A stretch of 64,000 nucleotides of DNA from Cellulosimicrobium cellulans (GTDB lineage Bacteria > Actinomycetota > Actinomycetes > Actinomycetales > Cellulomonadaceae), in NCBI RefSeq assembly GCF_016907755.1, contig NZ_JAFBCN010000001.1, positions 3,906,001-3,970,000 of the forward strand, in the 5' to 3' direction. The notes below the pieces were generated by a model, which searched no databases, was not told where the DNA came from, and saw only the letters and a list, made by a program, of their open reading frames with translations. Of the stretch, positions 8,566-18,191 are shown piece by piece (position 1 is the first letter of the stretch; each line of letters starts with the position of its first letter). The position numbers and the translations under genes are program-made.

Positions 8566-9852
8566 GTGACAGCCCGTTCCCGTGCCCAGACCCGCGATGC
8601 GGCGGCCGACAAGCCGTCGCGCGGTCCGGCGCACGCGCGGGCCATGAGGACCCACGGGGCTGCCCGAACCGTCGGGCTCGTCGCCACGGCGCTGCTCGCG
8701 TTCGGCGCGGTCGGCGGAGCCGCAGCGGTGTCGAACATCCAGGGGAACATCGCTCCCTCGGACGGGCTCGAGCTCCTCACGGACCGACCTGAGCAGCCCG
8801 CCCCGGACCCGAGCGACCCCAACGCCGGGAAGCCGCTCAACATCCTCGTGATGGGGTCCGACGAGCGCGGCGGCGAGAACGGCCACGAGGTCGCGGGCGT
8901 CGAGGGGATGCGCTCGGACACCACGATCCTCGTGCACGTCTCGGCCGACCGGACACGCGTGGAGATGATCTCGATCCCCCGTGACTCGCGCGTCGACGTC
9001 CCGGCGTGCCAGACGACGAACGGCAAGACGACCGCGCCGGCGAACACGCGCTTCAACGCCGCGTTCGCGAACGGCGCGACCGTCGGCGGCGACGTCGACT
9101 CGGCCGCGGCGTGCACGACCCAGACCGTCGAGAACCTGACCGACGTGTTCGTCGACGGCTTCGTCGTGGTCGACTTCGCGGGCTTCCAGAACATGGTCAC
9201 GGCGATCGGGGGCGTCCCCCTGTGCATCCCCGAGGCGATCGACTCGCCCAAGGCGGACCTTCGGCTCGACGCGGGGATGCAGACGCTCGACGGTGCCCAG
9301 GCGCTCGGGTTCGCGCGGGCCCGCTACGGCGTGGGCGACGGGTCGGACCTCAGCCGTATCGGCCGCCAGCAGCAGCTCCTCGCCGCGACGGTGAACCAGG
9401 TGCTCTCGAAGAACGTGCTCGCGGACCTCGGGCAGATCTACGGTTTCGTCGACGCGGGGACCAGGTCGCTGACCATGAGCGCCAACCTGTCGTCGATCCC
9501 GAGCCTCGCCGGGCTCGCCTTCAGCCTCAAGGGCGCGACGAGTGGCAACATCACCTTCATGACCGTCCCGAACACGGCAGACCCGCAGAATCCCGACGCG
9601 ACGGTCGTCTGGACCCCGGAGGCCGACGAGCTGTGGGCGAAGGTGCGGGCCGACGAGCCCGTCGTCGCCCCGTCGCCGGAAGGGCCCGCGGTCGGCTCCG
9701 ACGCCGCCACGGATGCCACCGCCCCGTCGTCGGGCACCGAGGAGACCCCCGTGGGGACCGGCGAGGCCGCGCCGGAGCCGGCTCCGGTGCAGACGAAGGA
9801 AGCCGGCAAGGAGGCGTTCTCCGCCGCCGACGAGACCGCCCAGTGCGGGTGA
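8566..9852 (+). CDS. LytR-CpsA-Psr (LCP) family glycopolymer transferase 1
   Basis: 428 residues from a GTG. One N-terminal membrane anchor (~38-58) follows a short basic cytoplasmic tail. The extracellular LCP domain (~90-300) shows NILVMGSDER, RSDTTILVHV, ISIPRDSRV and the late motif FARARYGVGDGSDLSRIGRQ with its conserved arginines. LCP proteins transfer undecaprenyl-linked glycopolymers to peptidoglycan. The C-terminal ~90 residues are Pro/Ala/Glu-rich. A TATGCT box ends 8 nt before the GTG, so the mRNA may be nearly leaderless. It is followed after 4 bp by a second LCP gene. Which polymer each LCP ligates is unknown; the uronic-acid sugar genes nearby are suggestive. Confidence 0.92.
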   Translation: MTARSRAQTRDAAADKPSRGPAHARAMRTHGAARTVGLVATALLAFGAVGGAAAVSNIQGNIAPSDGLELLTDRPEQPAPDPSDPNAGKPLNILVMGSDERGGENGHEVAGVEGMRSDTTILVHVSADRTRVEMISIPRDSRVDVPACQTTNGKTTAPANTRFNAAFANGATVGGDVDSAAACTTQTVENLTDVFVDGFVVVDFAGFQNMVTAIGGVPLCIPEAIDSPKADLRLDAGMQTLDGAQALGFARARYGVGDGSDLSRIGRQQQLLAATVNQVLSKNVLADLGQIYGFVDAGTRSLTMSANLSSIPSLAGLAFSLKGATSGNITFMTVPNTADPQNPDATVVWTPEADELWAKVRADEPVVAPSPEGPAVGSDAATDATAPSSGTEETPVGTGEAAPEPAPVQTKEAGKEAFSAADETAQCG

Positions 9853-9856
9853 CGCC

Positions 9857-11308
9857 ATGACCGACCCGTCGCGCGACCCCCGGTCGCTCCCCCCGAGCTT
9901 CACGCCCCAGGGCGGTCGCGCCCCGCGGCCGTCGTCGGTCGACGACGCGATCGCCGTGGGCAACAGCGGACGTGGCCAGGCGCGGCCCCGGCCCGCCGTG
10001 CCCGACGACGCGGTGCGCCTCGAGCCACGCATCAAACGCCAGTCGTCGCGCGAGATCCCCGTGACCCCGGCGCGCAAGGGCACGCCCCCACCGGCACCTC
10101 CCGCACGCAGCGCCCGACCCCGTGCGGGCTCGTCGGCGTCGGCCCTCCCGCCGTCGGTCGCTCCGTCCCGCCAGCCTCGCCAGGCGGCGACGACGGCGCC
10201 TCCGCGCGTCTCGTCGTCGCCCCACGCGAGCGCCTCAGCGGCGCCCGCGACGACACGGAGCCGTCCCGGCGCCGCGCCGCGGCCGAGCGCCGGCCGGTCC
10301 GGAGGCGGGGGCGGGCGACCGCCGTCGGGCACGGGGACCGCACGCACCGGCGGAGGCGGATTCCGCGTCCGCAAGGGCCGCGTCGTCGGGCTCGTGGCCT
10401 GCGTCGTGATCGTCGCGCTCCTCGCCTGGCCGGTCGGCCTGCTCATCTGGGCGAACGGCAAGATCCAGCACGTCGAGGCCCTCTCCGGTGCACCCGGCAC
10501 GCCCGGGAACACCTACCTCCTCGCGGGCTCCGACGCGCGCGGCGAGGGCATCAGCGAGGACGGCACCGAGGGCGCGCGCACGGACACGATCATGGTCCTG
10601 CACGCCCCGCCGAGCGGCCCGGTCGCGCTCATCAGCCTGCCGCGCGACACGTACGCGGAGATTCCCGACAACGGCGCCAGCAAGCTCAACTCGGCCTACT
10701 CGTGGGGCGGGCCGCCGCTGCTCGTGCAGACCGTGGAGCAGCTCACCGGCCTCACCGTCGACCACTACGTCGAGGTCGGTTTCGGCGGGGTCGAGGGCAT
10801 CGTCGACGCCGTGGGCGGCGTCGAGCTGTGCCTCGACTACGACGTGAACGACGAGCGCAGCGAGCTCGTCTGGACCGCCGGGTGCCACGTCGCCGACGGC
10901 CACACCGCGCTCGCGTTCTCGCGGATGCGCTACTCCGACCCGAAGGGCGACATCGGGCGGGCCGAGCGCCAGCGCCAGGTCATCGGCGCCATCAGCTCGA
11001 AGGCGGCGAACCCGAGCATCCTGTTCCGCCCGGGAGACCAGGTCTCGCTGCTGGAGTCGGGCCTCGGCTCGCTCACCGTCGACCAGAGCACGGGCATCGT
11101 CGACCTCGGGAAGCTCGCCCTCGCGTTCCGCAAGGCCAACGGCCCCGGGGGCATCACCGGCACGCCGCCGATCTCCAACCCCGACTACCGGCCGGGCGGC
11201 AACGTCGGGTCCACCGTGCAGCTGGACCCCGAGACCGTGGGTCAGTTCTGGGTCGACATCCGTGACGGCAACCTCGCCCCGGGCCAGGTCGGCGGTCTGC
11301 CGCAGTAG
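9857..11308 (+). CDS. LytR-CpsA-Psr (LCP) family glycopolymer transferase 2
   Basis: 483 residues. The ATG at 9857 lies 4 bp after the upstream LCP stop. A ~170-residue Pro/Ala/Arg/Ser-rich cytoplasmic region, probably disordered, precedes one membrane helix (~175-198, VIVALLAWPVGLLIW). The extracellular LCP domain carries TYLLAGSDARGEG, GARTDTIMVLH, LISLPRDTYAEIP and AFSRMRYSDPKGDIGRAERQ, the ligand-binding Asp/Arg set. It would ligate a lipid-linked polymer to peptidoglycan like its neighbour. The long cytoplasmic tail differs from the short one of LCP 1 and is where kinase or scaffold contacts could occur (inference). It ends 6 bp from a convergent acyltransferase gene. Confidence 0.92.
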   Translation: MTDPSRDPRSLPPSFTPQGGRAPRPSSVDDAIAVGNSGRGQARPRPAVPDDAVRLEPRIKRQSSREIPVTPARKGTPPPAPPARSARPRAGSSASALPPSVAPSRQPRQAATTAPPRVSSSPHASASAAPATTRSRPGAAPRPSAGRSGGGGGRPPSGTGTARTGGGGFRVRKGRVVGLVACVVIVALLAWPVGLLIWANGKIQHVEALSGAPGTPGNTYLLAGSDARGEGISEDGTEGARTDTIMVLHAPPSGPVALISLPRDTYAEIPDNGASKLNSAYSWGGPPLLVQTVEQLTGLTVDHYVEVGFGGVEGIVDAVGGVELCLDYDVNDERSELVWTAGCHVADGHTALAFSRMRYSDPKGDIGRAERQRQVIGAISSKAANPSILFRPGDQVSLLESGLGSLTVDQSTGIVDLGKLALAFRKANGPGGITGTPPISNPDYRPGGNVGSTVQLDPETVGQFWVDIRDGNLAPGQVGGLPQ

Positions 11309-11314
11309 CGGTCG

Positions 11315-13459
11315 TCACCACCACCCGGTCGCGACGCCGAACCGCTCGTCGAAGACCGGGCTGAGCGTCACGGCGTAGGTCGCCGTCAGATGGTTGTCGT
11401 CGCGGTAGACGAACCGGTTGCCCTGGACGGGCCGGCAGACACGGTCCGGGCAGAGGACGTCGTTGAAGTCGAGGATCGTCGTGTTCCACAGCTCCTGCAC
11501 GGCGTCGAGCGAAGGGTCCACGTCGTCCAGCACGTCCTCCCATGCCACGGCGCACTCGTCCGAGTCCGAGCCGTGGACGGCGGCGCACTCGGGCATCCAG
11601 AACGGCAACCACGGGTTGTCCCGGATGGCGACGACCGGGATGTCGTCCTGCGCGAGCCGCTCCCAGGCGCGGACGTACTCGTCCGGGACCGTCTCACGAG
11701 ACCCGTCCGACATCGTCGGACGCGTCGAGGTCGTGATGACGACGTCAGGTTCGACCGACAGGACGTAGTCCATCGCCTCGCGCTGCCAGGTCGCGCACTC
11801 ACCGTCGCCGACGCTGTCCTCGGGGTCGAGGAAGAGGCATCCCGCCTTGAGGACGGGGACGACGCGAAAGCCGCGACGCTCGGCGATCGGTTCGAGCGCG
11901 GCGAACCAGTGCTCGCTGTGCGACGCGCCGACCAGCGCGACGACCGTCGTGGCGTCCTCCGGTCCGTACGAGCAGCGCTTGACGTCGCTCTCCCCGTTCC
12001 CCGTCATGCAGCCGTCCGGGACGACCCGCGACGTGTCCTCGGCCACCGTCTCCACGGCTGGTACCGGGTCGGCGGTCGCCGCCGCGTACGCGCCCGGCTC
12101 GAGGACGGAGAGCGCCCCGGGGTAGGCGGCGACGTCGGCGTCCTGCACGGTGCCCTGGTACGAGCGCTGGATCGACAGGACGTGGGCGTTCCACACGAGC
12201 GGGGCGATCGCCACGGTCGCGGTGACCGCGACGACGAGAGGACGGAGCGCCCACCGAGGAGGCCGCGCGGGCGTGGCGTCCCGGACGTCTCGGGGGTCTC
12301 GACGGAGCACGTCCTCGACGAGGTGCTTCGTCAGAACCGCCAGCACGGCTGCGAGGCCGAGCACGCCGACGCCCGCGAGCCAGCCCACGGGCCGGTCGCG
12401 GAGGACGATCGTGAACACGAGCACGGGCCAGTGCCACAGGTAGAAGGCGTACGCGTACCCGCCGGCCCGGGCGACCGGAGACCGCGCGAGGAGCCGCGAG
12501 ACCGACCACGGGTGTGCGACGGCGATCCCGCGAGGGCCGGGCGCTCCCGCGACGACGACGAGCGCGGCGCCCGCGAGGGGCACGAGGGTGGCGGGACCGG
12601 GGAAGAGAGCCGCGCCGTCCACGAGGACGCCGCTCGCGACGACGAGGGCGAGCCCGACCCATCCCGCGACGAGCCCCCACGCACCGGGCGGCCGCACGCG
12701 CGCGACGAGGAGCGCGAGCAGCGCACCCGCGAGGTACTCCCACGCGCGGGCGAACGTGTCGTAGTAGGCGGCCGCCTGGTCGGCGCGCACCGCGACCACG
12801 GCATAGGCGAACGAGGCGACGGCCCCGGCCAGCACCGTCGCGTGCACGATCGTCAGGCGTCTCGCGACCCCTGCGCTACCGGCCGCCCACCAGACGAGGA
12901 GGAGAAGGATCGGCAGCCCGACGAAGAGCTGCCCCTGGACGGAGAGGGACCAGACGTGCTGCAAGGGGCTCTGTCCAACGTCCGCCGCGCCGTAGGCCTG
13001 CTCCGCGGCGGCCAGCCGCCAGTTCTCGGCGTAGAGCAGGGACCCGAGCACGTCGCCCGAGACCCCCGTCCACCGGGTGCGCGGGAGGAGCACCGCGCTC
13101 GCGACGAGCACCGCGGCGAGCACCAGGACGAGCGCGGGCAGGAGCCGGCGGGCGAGCCGCGGGAGGTACGTCCGCAGTCGCACGGGCGTCCCGCGGGCGA
13201 ACGAGCGGAGCAGTCCCCCGGCGACGAAGAATCCCGAGAGCATGAGGAAGACGTCCACCCCGCCCGAGACGCGGTGGACCCACACGTGGTAGACGGCGAC
13301 GAGCACGACGGCGAGCGCCCGCAGGCCGTCGAGGTCGTGCCGGTACGGCGCGGCTGCGCCCGTCGACCGGCCGGCCGCACCCGGCCGCGCATGACGGGGT
13401 GGAGCCGTCGGCCGGGTCGGGCCGTGGGCGTGCGCGCCCGTGCCGACGGGTCCGGTCAT
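11315..13459 (-). CDS. OafA/YrhL-type acyltransferase with C-terminal SGNH domain (1)
   Basis: 714 residues. An acyltransferase_3 membrane domain (~40-400, about ten helices) starts with YRHDLDGLRALAVVLVAVYH and contains GVDVFLMLSGFF and the YLWHWPVL segment. The extracellular C-terminal half is an SGNH domain with the nucleophile motif GASHSEHW (~505) and the late catalytic DDNHLT (Asp-His, ~690). Such proteins O-acetylate surface polysaccharides or wall polymers. The ATG at 13459 overlaps the stop of the upstream paralogue (TGATG), so the pair is translationally coupled. The shared architecture suggests tandem duplication. Target polymer is unknown. Confidence 0.92.
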   Translation of the reverse strand: MTGPVGTGAHAHGPTRPTAPPRHARPGAAGRSTGAAAPYRHDLDGLRALAVVLVAVYHVWVHRVSGGVDVFLMLSGFFVAGGLLRSFARGTPVRLRTYLPRLARRLLPALVLVLAAVLVASAVLLPRTRWTGVSGDVLGSLLYAENWRLAAAEQAYGAADVGQSPLQHVWSLSVQGQLFVGLPILLLLVWWAAGSAGVARRLTIVHATVLAGAVASFAYAVVAVRADQAAAYYDTFARAWEYLAGALLALLVARVRPPGAWGLVAGWVGLALVVASGVLVDGAALFPGPATLVPLAGAALVVVAGAPGPRGIAVAHPWSVSRLLARSPVARAGGYAYAFYLWHWPVLVFTIVLRDRPVGWLAGVGVLGLAAVLAVLTKHLVEDVLRRDPRDVRDATPARPPRWALRPLVVAVTATVAIAPLVWNAHVLSIQRSYQGTVQDADVAAYPGALSVLEPGAYAAATADPVPAVETVAEDTSRVVPDGCMTGNGESDVKRCSYGPEDATTVVALVGASHSEHWFAALEPIAERRGFRVVPVLKAGCLFLDPEDSVGDGECATWQREAMDYVLSVEPDVVITTSTRPTMSDGSRETVPDEYVRAWERLAQDDIPVVAIRDNPWLPFWMPECAAVHGSDSDECAVAWEDVLDDVDPSLDAVQELWNTTILDFNDVLCPDRVCRPVQGNRFVYRDDNHLTATYAVTLSPVFDERFGVATGWW

Positions 13460-15624
13460 CACGGCTCCCCCTGTCGCGTGGTCGTCGTCGCGCGGTCGGT
13501 CCACGGCGACAGCTCGTCCTCGAGGAACGGGGCGAGCGAGCGCGCGTAGTCCCACGTGAGGTGGTTGTCGTCGAGGAAGACGTGCACGTTCCCCACCACC
13601 GGGACGCACCACCCGTCAGGGCACACGGCTGCGGAGAGGTCGACGAGCACCGACCCGTCCCCCACCCTGAGGTCGTCCGCGGGGTTCCGTGCGGCGGAGC
13701 GGGACGCGAGGTCGAGGCGGCACGCGTCCGCGTCGGGACCGTGCTGCTCGGCGCAGACGAACATGTCGGTCGAGAACCGCGGGTTGTCCCGGACCCCGAG
13801 GAGCGCGATCCCCGCGTCGGCGAGCGTGTCGGCCGCCTCCTGGAGCCCGGCGACGACGGACTCGCCCGGGCCGTCGACCTCGGCGGCCGTGGTGACGGTG
13901 AAGACCGCGTCCGGGCCGAGCTCGAGGACGTAGTCGAGCACCTGCTCGTTCCACGCCCGGCACGGATGGCCCGCGGTGCCGAAGGAGCACCCCCCGTACA
14001 GGACCGACACGAGGGTCCAGCTCTCCCGCTCGGCGACGGGGATCAGCGCCCCCATGAACTGTTCGCTGTGCGAGTCGCCCACCACCACGACGGTCGGTCC
14101 CTGAGGTTCCGGGGGCACGAGCTGCCCGCACCGCTTCGCGAGCTCCGCGACGTCGGGTGCGAACGGACCCGAGCACCGCTCGGCGAGCGACACCCACTGG
14201 GCGTCGAGCGCCGTCGCCGCGGGGACGGGAGGTGCGGTCGGGTCCGACAGGTCCTGGTACCCCGGCAGGAGCACGCGCGCCCCCGGGTTGTCGGCCGAGG
14301 CGCCCGCCAGCGCCTCGGCGGCCCGCGCCCGCTCGGCCGACTGCCAGGTGACGAGGGGGACGGCCACGACCGAGACCGCGACGAGCACGGCGACCGCACC
14401 GCGCCACGGGACGGTGCGCGCCCACGCCAGGTCCCGGACGGGGCGTTCGACGAGCGTGGTGAGGACGCGGGCGAGCACGAGCGAGACGACCACGATCGCC
14501 GCACCCTCGTGCCAGGACGGGACCTGACGTCCGGTGACCACCCGCCACGTGATGAGCAGCGGCCAGTGCACGAGGTAGAGGGCGTACGCGTCCCGCCCGA
14601 GCGACCGCAGCACCGGGTGCGCGAGCGCGTTGCCCACGGCCCACGGGTGCGCGGACGTGCCGGCGACGATGACGGCCGCGGCCGCCATCGTGGGCCACAG
14701 CGCGAAGTATCCCGGGAACCCGCCCTGGACGTCGAGCACGAGTCCGCAGGTCACGATCAGGGCGAGCCCCACCCAGCCGACGACCACGGCGGCCCGGGCG
14801 GGCATCCGGACGAACGGCAGCACCACCGCCACGAGGGAGCCGAGGGCGAACTCCCACAGTCGCGTCCTCGTGTCGAAGTAGGCGAGCCCCTGGTTCGACG
14901 CCGTCTCGACGACGGAGAAGGCCAACGACGCCACGAACACGGTCCCGAACACCGTCAGGAGCACCGGGGTGACGGAGACCCGCAGGCGCCGGACGACGAG
15001 TCCGGACAGGAGCAGGAGGAGCGGCCAGAGGACGAAGACCTGACCCTGGACCGAGAGCGACCAGTAGTGCTGCAGCGGGCTCGCGGCCGCGCCGTCGCGG
15101 GCGTAGTAGTCCACGGCCTCGCGCGCGAGCTCCCAGTTCTGCACGTAGCCCAGCGACGTCCAGGTCTGCGTCCAGATCGACGGCCACGACGACGGCGGGT
15201 AGAGCAGGTACGCGGTCCCGAGGACGCCGAGGAGCACCACCGCCGAGACGGGGACGAGCCGCTTGAACGTGCGCGCCCAGTACGCCCCGACGGCGACCCC
15301 GCGCCCGGCGCTCAGGCGACGCGCGAACGACCCGGTGAGGAAGAACGCCGAGAGCATGAGGAACACGTCCACGCCGCCCGACACCCGGCCGAGCCAGACG
15401 TGGTAGACCACCACCAGCAGGATCGCGACGGCCCGGAGCCCGTCGAGGTCGTAGCGGTACCCCTCGCGCGAGGTCGCGGTCCGGGGGCGTGCGTGCCGTC
15501 GGACGGCGCCGGCCGCCGTCGCACCAGCACCGGGGGTCGCGTCGGACGGCGCCGTCGGCGCGCCAGGCTCCTGCAGTGCTGCCACGTGAAGCTGCTCCGG
15601 GTGGGTGTCGGACCGACCCGCCAC
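13459..15624 (-). CDS. OafA/YrhL-type acyltransferase with C-terminal SGNH domain (2)
   Basis: 721 residues from a GTG. Same plan as the downstream gene: acyltransferase_3 membrane domain (~50-410) with YRYDLDGLRAVAILLVVVYH, GVDVFLMLSAFF and QHYWSLSVQGQVF, then an extracellular SGNH domain with VGDSHSEQF (~530) and a DDNHLT motif near the C-terminus. Predicted role is O-acylation of a wall or surface glycan. It is the first of two overlapping genes and follows purE in the same direction across a 90-bp gap without an obvious terminator. The N-terminal ~45 residues are Ala/Thr-rich and cytoplasmic. Two divergent copies could modify different positions of one polymer (inference). Confidence 0.92.
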   Translation of the reverse strand: MAGRSDTHPEQLHVAALQEPGAPTAPSDATPGAGATAAGAVRRHARPRTATSREGYRYDLDGLRAVAILLVVVYHVWLGRVSGGVDVFLMLSAFFLTGSFARRLSAGRGVAVGAYWARTFKRLVPVSAVVLLGVLGTAYLLYPPSSWPSIWTQTWTSLGYVQNWELAREAVDYYARDGAAASPLQHYWSLSVQGQVFVLWPLLLLLSGLVVRRLRVSVTPVLLTVFGTVFVASLAFSVVETASNQGLAYFDTRTRLWEFALGSLVAVVLPFVRMPARAAVVVGWVGLALIVTCGLVLDVQGGFPGYFALWPTMAAAAVIVAGTSAHPWAVGNALAHPVLRSLGRDAYALYLVHWPLLITWRVVTGRQVPSWHEGAAIVVVSLVLARVLTTLVERPVRDLAWARTVPWRGAVAVLVAVSVVAVPLVTWQSAERARAAEALAGASADNPGARVLLPGYQDLSDPTAPPVPAATALDAQWVSLAERCSGPFAPDVAELAKRCGQLVPPEPQGPTVVVVGDSHSEQFMGALIPVAERESWTLVSVLYGGCSFGTAGHPCRAWNEQVLDYVLELGPDAVFTVTTAAEVDGPGESVVAGLQEAADTLADAGIALLGVRDNPRFSTDMFVCAEQHGPDADACRLDLASRSAARNPADDLRVGDGSVLVDLSAAVCPDGWCVPVVGNVHVFLDDNHLTWDYARSLAPFLEDELSPWTDRATTTTRQGEP

Positions 15625-15714
15625 GGACCGTCGTCGGTCCAGCCCCCTGCGTCGCGAGACGCGCCCGCAGGCTAACCCGACAACCGCCTGCCGCAGAAAC
15701 CCGCGGCGCGCCGG

Positions 15715-16250
<536 letters not shown>

Positions 16251-16254
<4 letters not shown>

Positions 16255-17504
16255 GCTCGCTCCTCGTTCTCGGGGTCCTCGTCGGTGCTCGCGGGACGCT
16301 CGCCCCGCAGGATCGCGGCCGCGGCCAGGGCCCGACGCCGGACCTCGTCCAGGTCGTCGCCGCTCACGTTCACGTGGCCCAGCTTGCGCCCGGGGCGCAC
16401 GCCCTTGCCGTACAGGTTGACCCTCGCGTCCGGGAACGCGGCGAGGACGGCGGGCAGCGCGTCGGTCAGCTCGCCGAGCGTCGAGCCGAGCACGTTCGCC
16501 ATGACGGTCCAGCGGGCCGTGGCCGTCGTGTCGCCGAGCGGCAGGTCGAGCACCGCCCGCAGGTGCTGCTCGAACTGGCTGGTCACCGCGCCGTCGATGG
16601 TCCAGTGCCCGGAGTTGTGGGGACGCATCGCGAGCTCGTTGACCAGCACGCGCGGCCCGTCCTCGCCCGCGACCTCGAACATCTCGACCGCGAGCACCCC
16701 GGTGACGCCGAGGCCCTCGGCGATCCGGACCGCCGCGTCGCGAGCGCGCTCCGCCTCGGCGTCGGTGAGCCCGGGCGCGGGCGCGATCACCTCCGCGCAC
16801 ACGCCGTCGCGCTGGATCGACTCGACCACGGGCCAGGTCCGCACCTCGCCGCGTCCGTCGGGGCCGCCGGACGGACGCCGCGCGACGAGCACCGCGAGCT
16901 CGCGGGTGAACGGCACCTTCTCCTCGACGAGCAGCTCGGGGCCGCCCGCGGCGGCCGCCTCGATCCACTCCGCGACCTGCTCGGGACCACCGGCGGCGAC
17001 CGAGACGACCCGGACGCCCTTGCCGTCGTACCCGCCGCGTGCCGTCTTCACGACGGCCTCGCCCCCGACCTCGGCGAGGAAGTCCGCGAGAGCCGTGCGG
17101 GCGGCGGCGGGCGCGGTGGGGAGCGCGGCCCAGCGCGGGCACGGCACGCCGAGCTCGGTGAGCCGACGCCGCATGACGATCTTGTCCTGCGCGTGCACGA
17201 GCGCGTCGGGCCCCGGACGCACGGGGGTCCCGTGCTCGAGGAGGTCGGTGAGCAGCGCGTTCGGGACGTGCTCGTGCTCGAACGTGAGGACCGCCGCGGG
17301 CTCTCCGGCGGCGGGGGCGATGAGGGAGCGGATGGCGGCCTCGTCGGACGCGACGCCCACGGGCGCGTCGACCACGACCTGGGCCGCGGACGAGTCCGGG
17401 GCCTCGACGAGCACGCGCAGGTGCACGCCGAGCTCTCCGGCGGCGGGGGCCATCATGCGCGCGAGCTGTCCTCCGCCGACCACGGCGATCACTGGGGCTG
17501 CCAC
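16251..17504 (-). CDS. purK: N5-carboxyaminoimidazole ribonucleotide synthase PurK
   Basis: 417 residues from a GTG giving [18 protein letters not shown]; another GTG four codons later is possible. ATP-grasp fold: PreATP-grasp with [20 protein letters not shown] glycine-rich loop (~160), and the metal/ATP site [18 protein letters not shown] (~275). PurK uses ATP and bicarbonate to carboxylate AIR to N5-CAIR, which PurE rearranges. The GTG overlaps no other gene; the divergent GtrA gene begins 138 bp away. Purine-operon neighbours other than purE are not present. Confidence 0.96.
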
Positions 17505-17642
17505 GTGGACCCACCCTAGTGCCTGGGCGCCGCGGGACCGCGCGGGGACCGGACTCCGGACTCGTCGGGGCCGTCGGGCCCGCGACCCGGCGGCCGCCCC
17601 GGCACCCGGGCGACGCCCAGGAGCGCCCGGTAGCCTCGGAGG

Positions 17643-18164
17643 GTGACGAGCGACCTGGACCGGCGAGCCGAGGCGAACGCGGCGGCCCTGCCGCGGCGCG
17701 AGCGCGTCCTCGCCCGGGTGCGCGAGCTCGCGAAGTTCGGGTCCGTCGGCGCGGTCGCCTACGTCGTCGACCTGGGCCTGTTCAACCTGCTCAGCTTCGG
17801 TCCCGGCGAGATCCTCGGGCACAAGCCGCTCACCGCCAAGATCGTGTCCGTCACGGTCGCGACGCTCGTCGCGTGGGTCGGCAACCGCTACTGGACGTTC
17901 TCCACGCGCCGCACCCAGGCGCGCGGCCGCGAGCTCGCGGCCTTCGTCGTCGTCAACGTGGGCGGCATGCTCATCGCCGTCGGCTGCCTCGCGATCTCCA
18001 CGTACGCGCTCGGGCTCACGTCACCGCTCGCCAAGAACGTCTCCGCGAACGTCGTCGGGCTCGCGCTCGGCACGGCGTTCCGCTACGTCGCCTACCGTCG
18101 CCTCGTGTTCACGGGCGACCGGGCGCGGGACGACGTCGCCCCCCAGGGGTCCGAGACGCGCTGA
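17643..18164 (+). CDS. GtrA-family membrane protein
   Basis: 173 residues, four predicted membrane helices (~33-52, ~63-80, ~98-118, ~128-148), matching GtrA. It opens with [19 protein letters not shown] and contains the family's WVGNRYWTF segment. GtrA-like proteins are thought to flip or help flip polyprenyl-phosphate sugars across the membrane; the evidence is genetic. Lying beside glycopolymer genes, it may supply lipid-linked sugar outside the cell. The GTG follows TAGCCT by exactly 6 nt, so the message may be leaderless, though a GGAGG also overlaps this spacer. Confidence 0.88.
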   Translation: MTSDLDRRAEANAAALPRRERVLARVRELAKFGSVGAVAYVVDLGLFNLLSFGPGEILGHKPLTAKIVSVTVATLVAWVGNRYWTFSTRRTQARGRELAAFVVVNVGGMLIAVGCLAISTYALGLTSPLAKNVSANVVGLALGTAFRYVAYRRLVFTGDRARDDVAPQGSETR

Positions 18165-18191
18165 CCGGTCCTGCCCGGGGCGAGACCCGCG

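Noticed and set aside
15625-15714. Terminator between purE and the acyltransferase pair
   Set aside because: Only short interrupted repeats are present; no stem comparable with the other hairpins.
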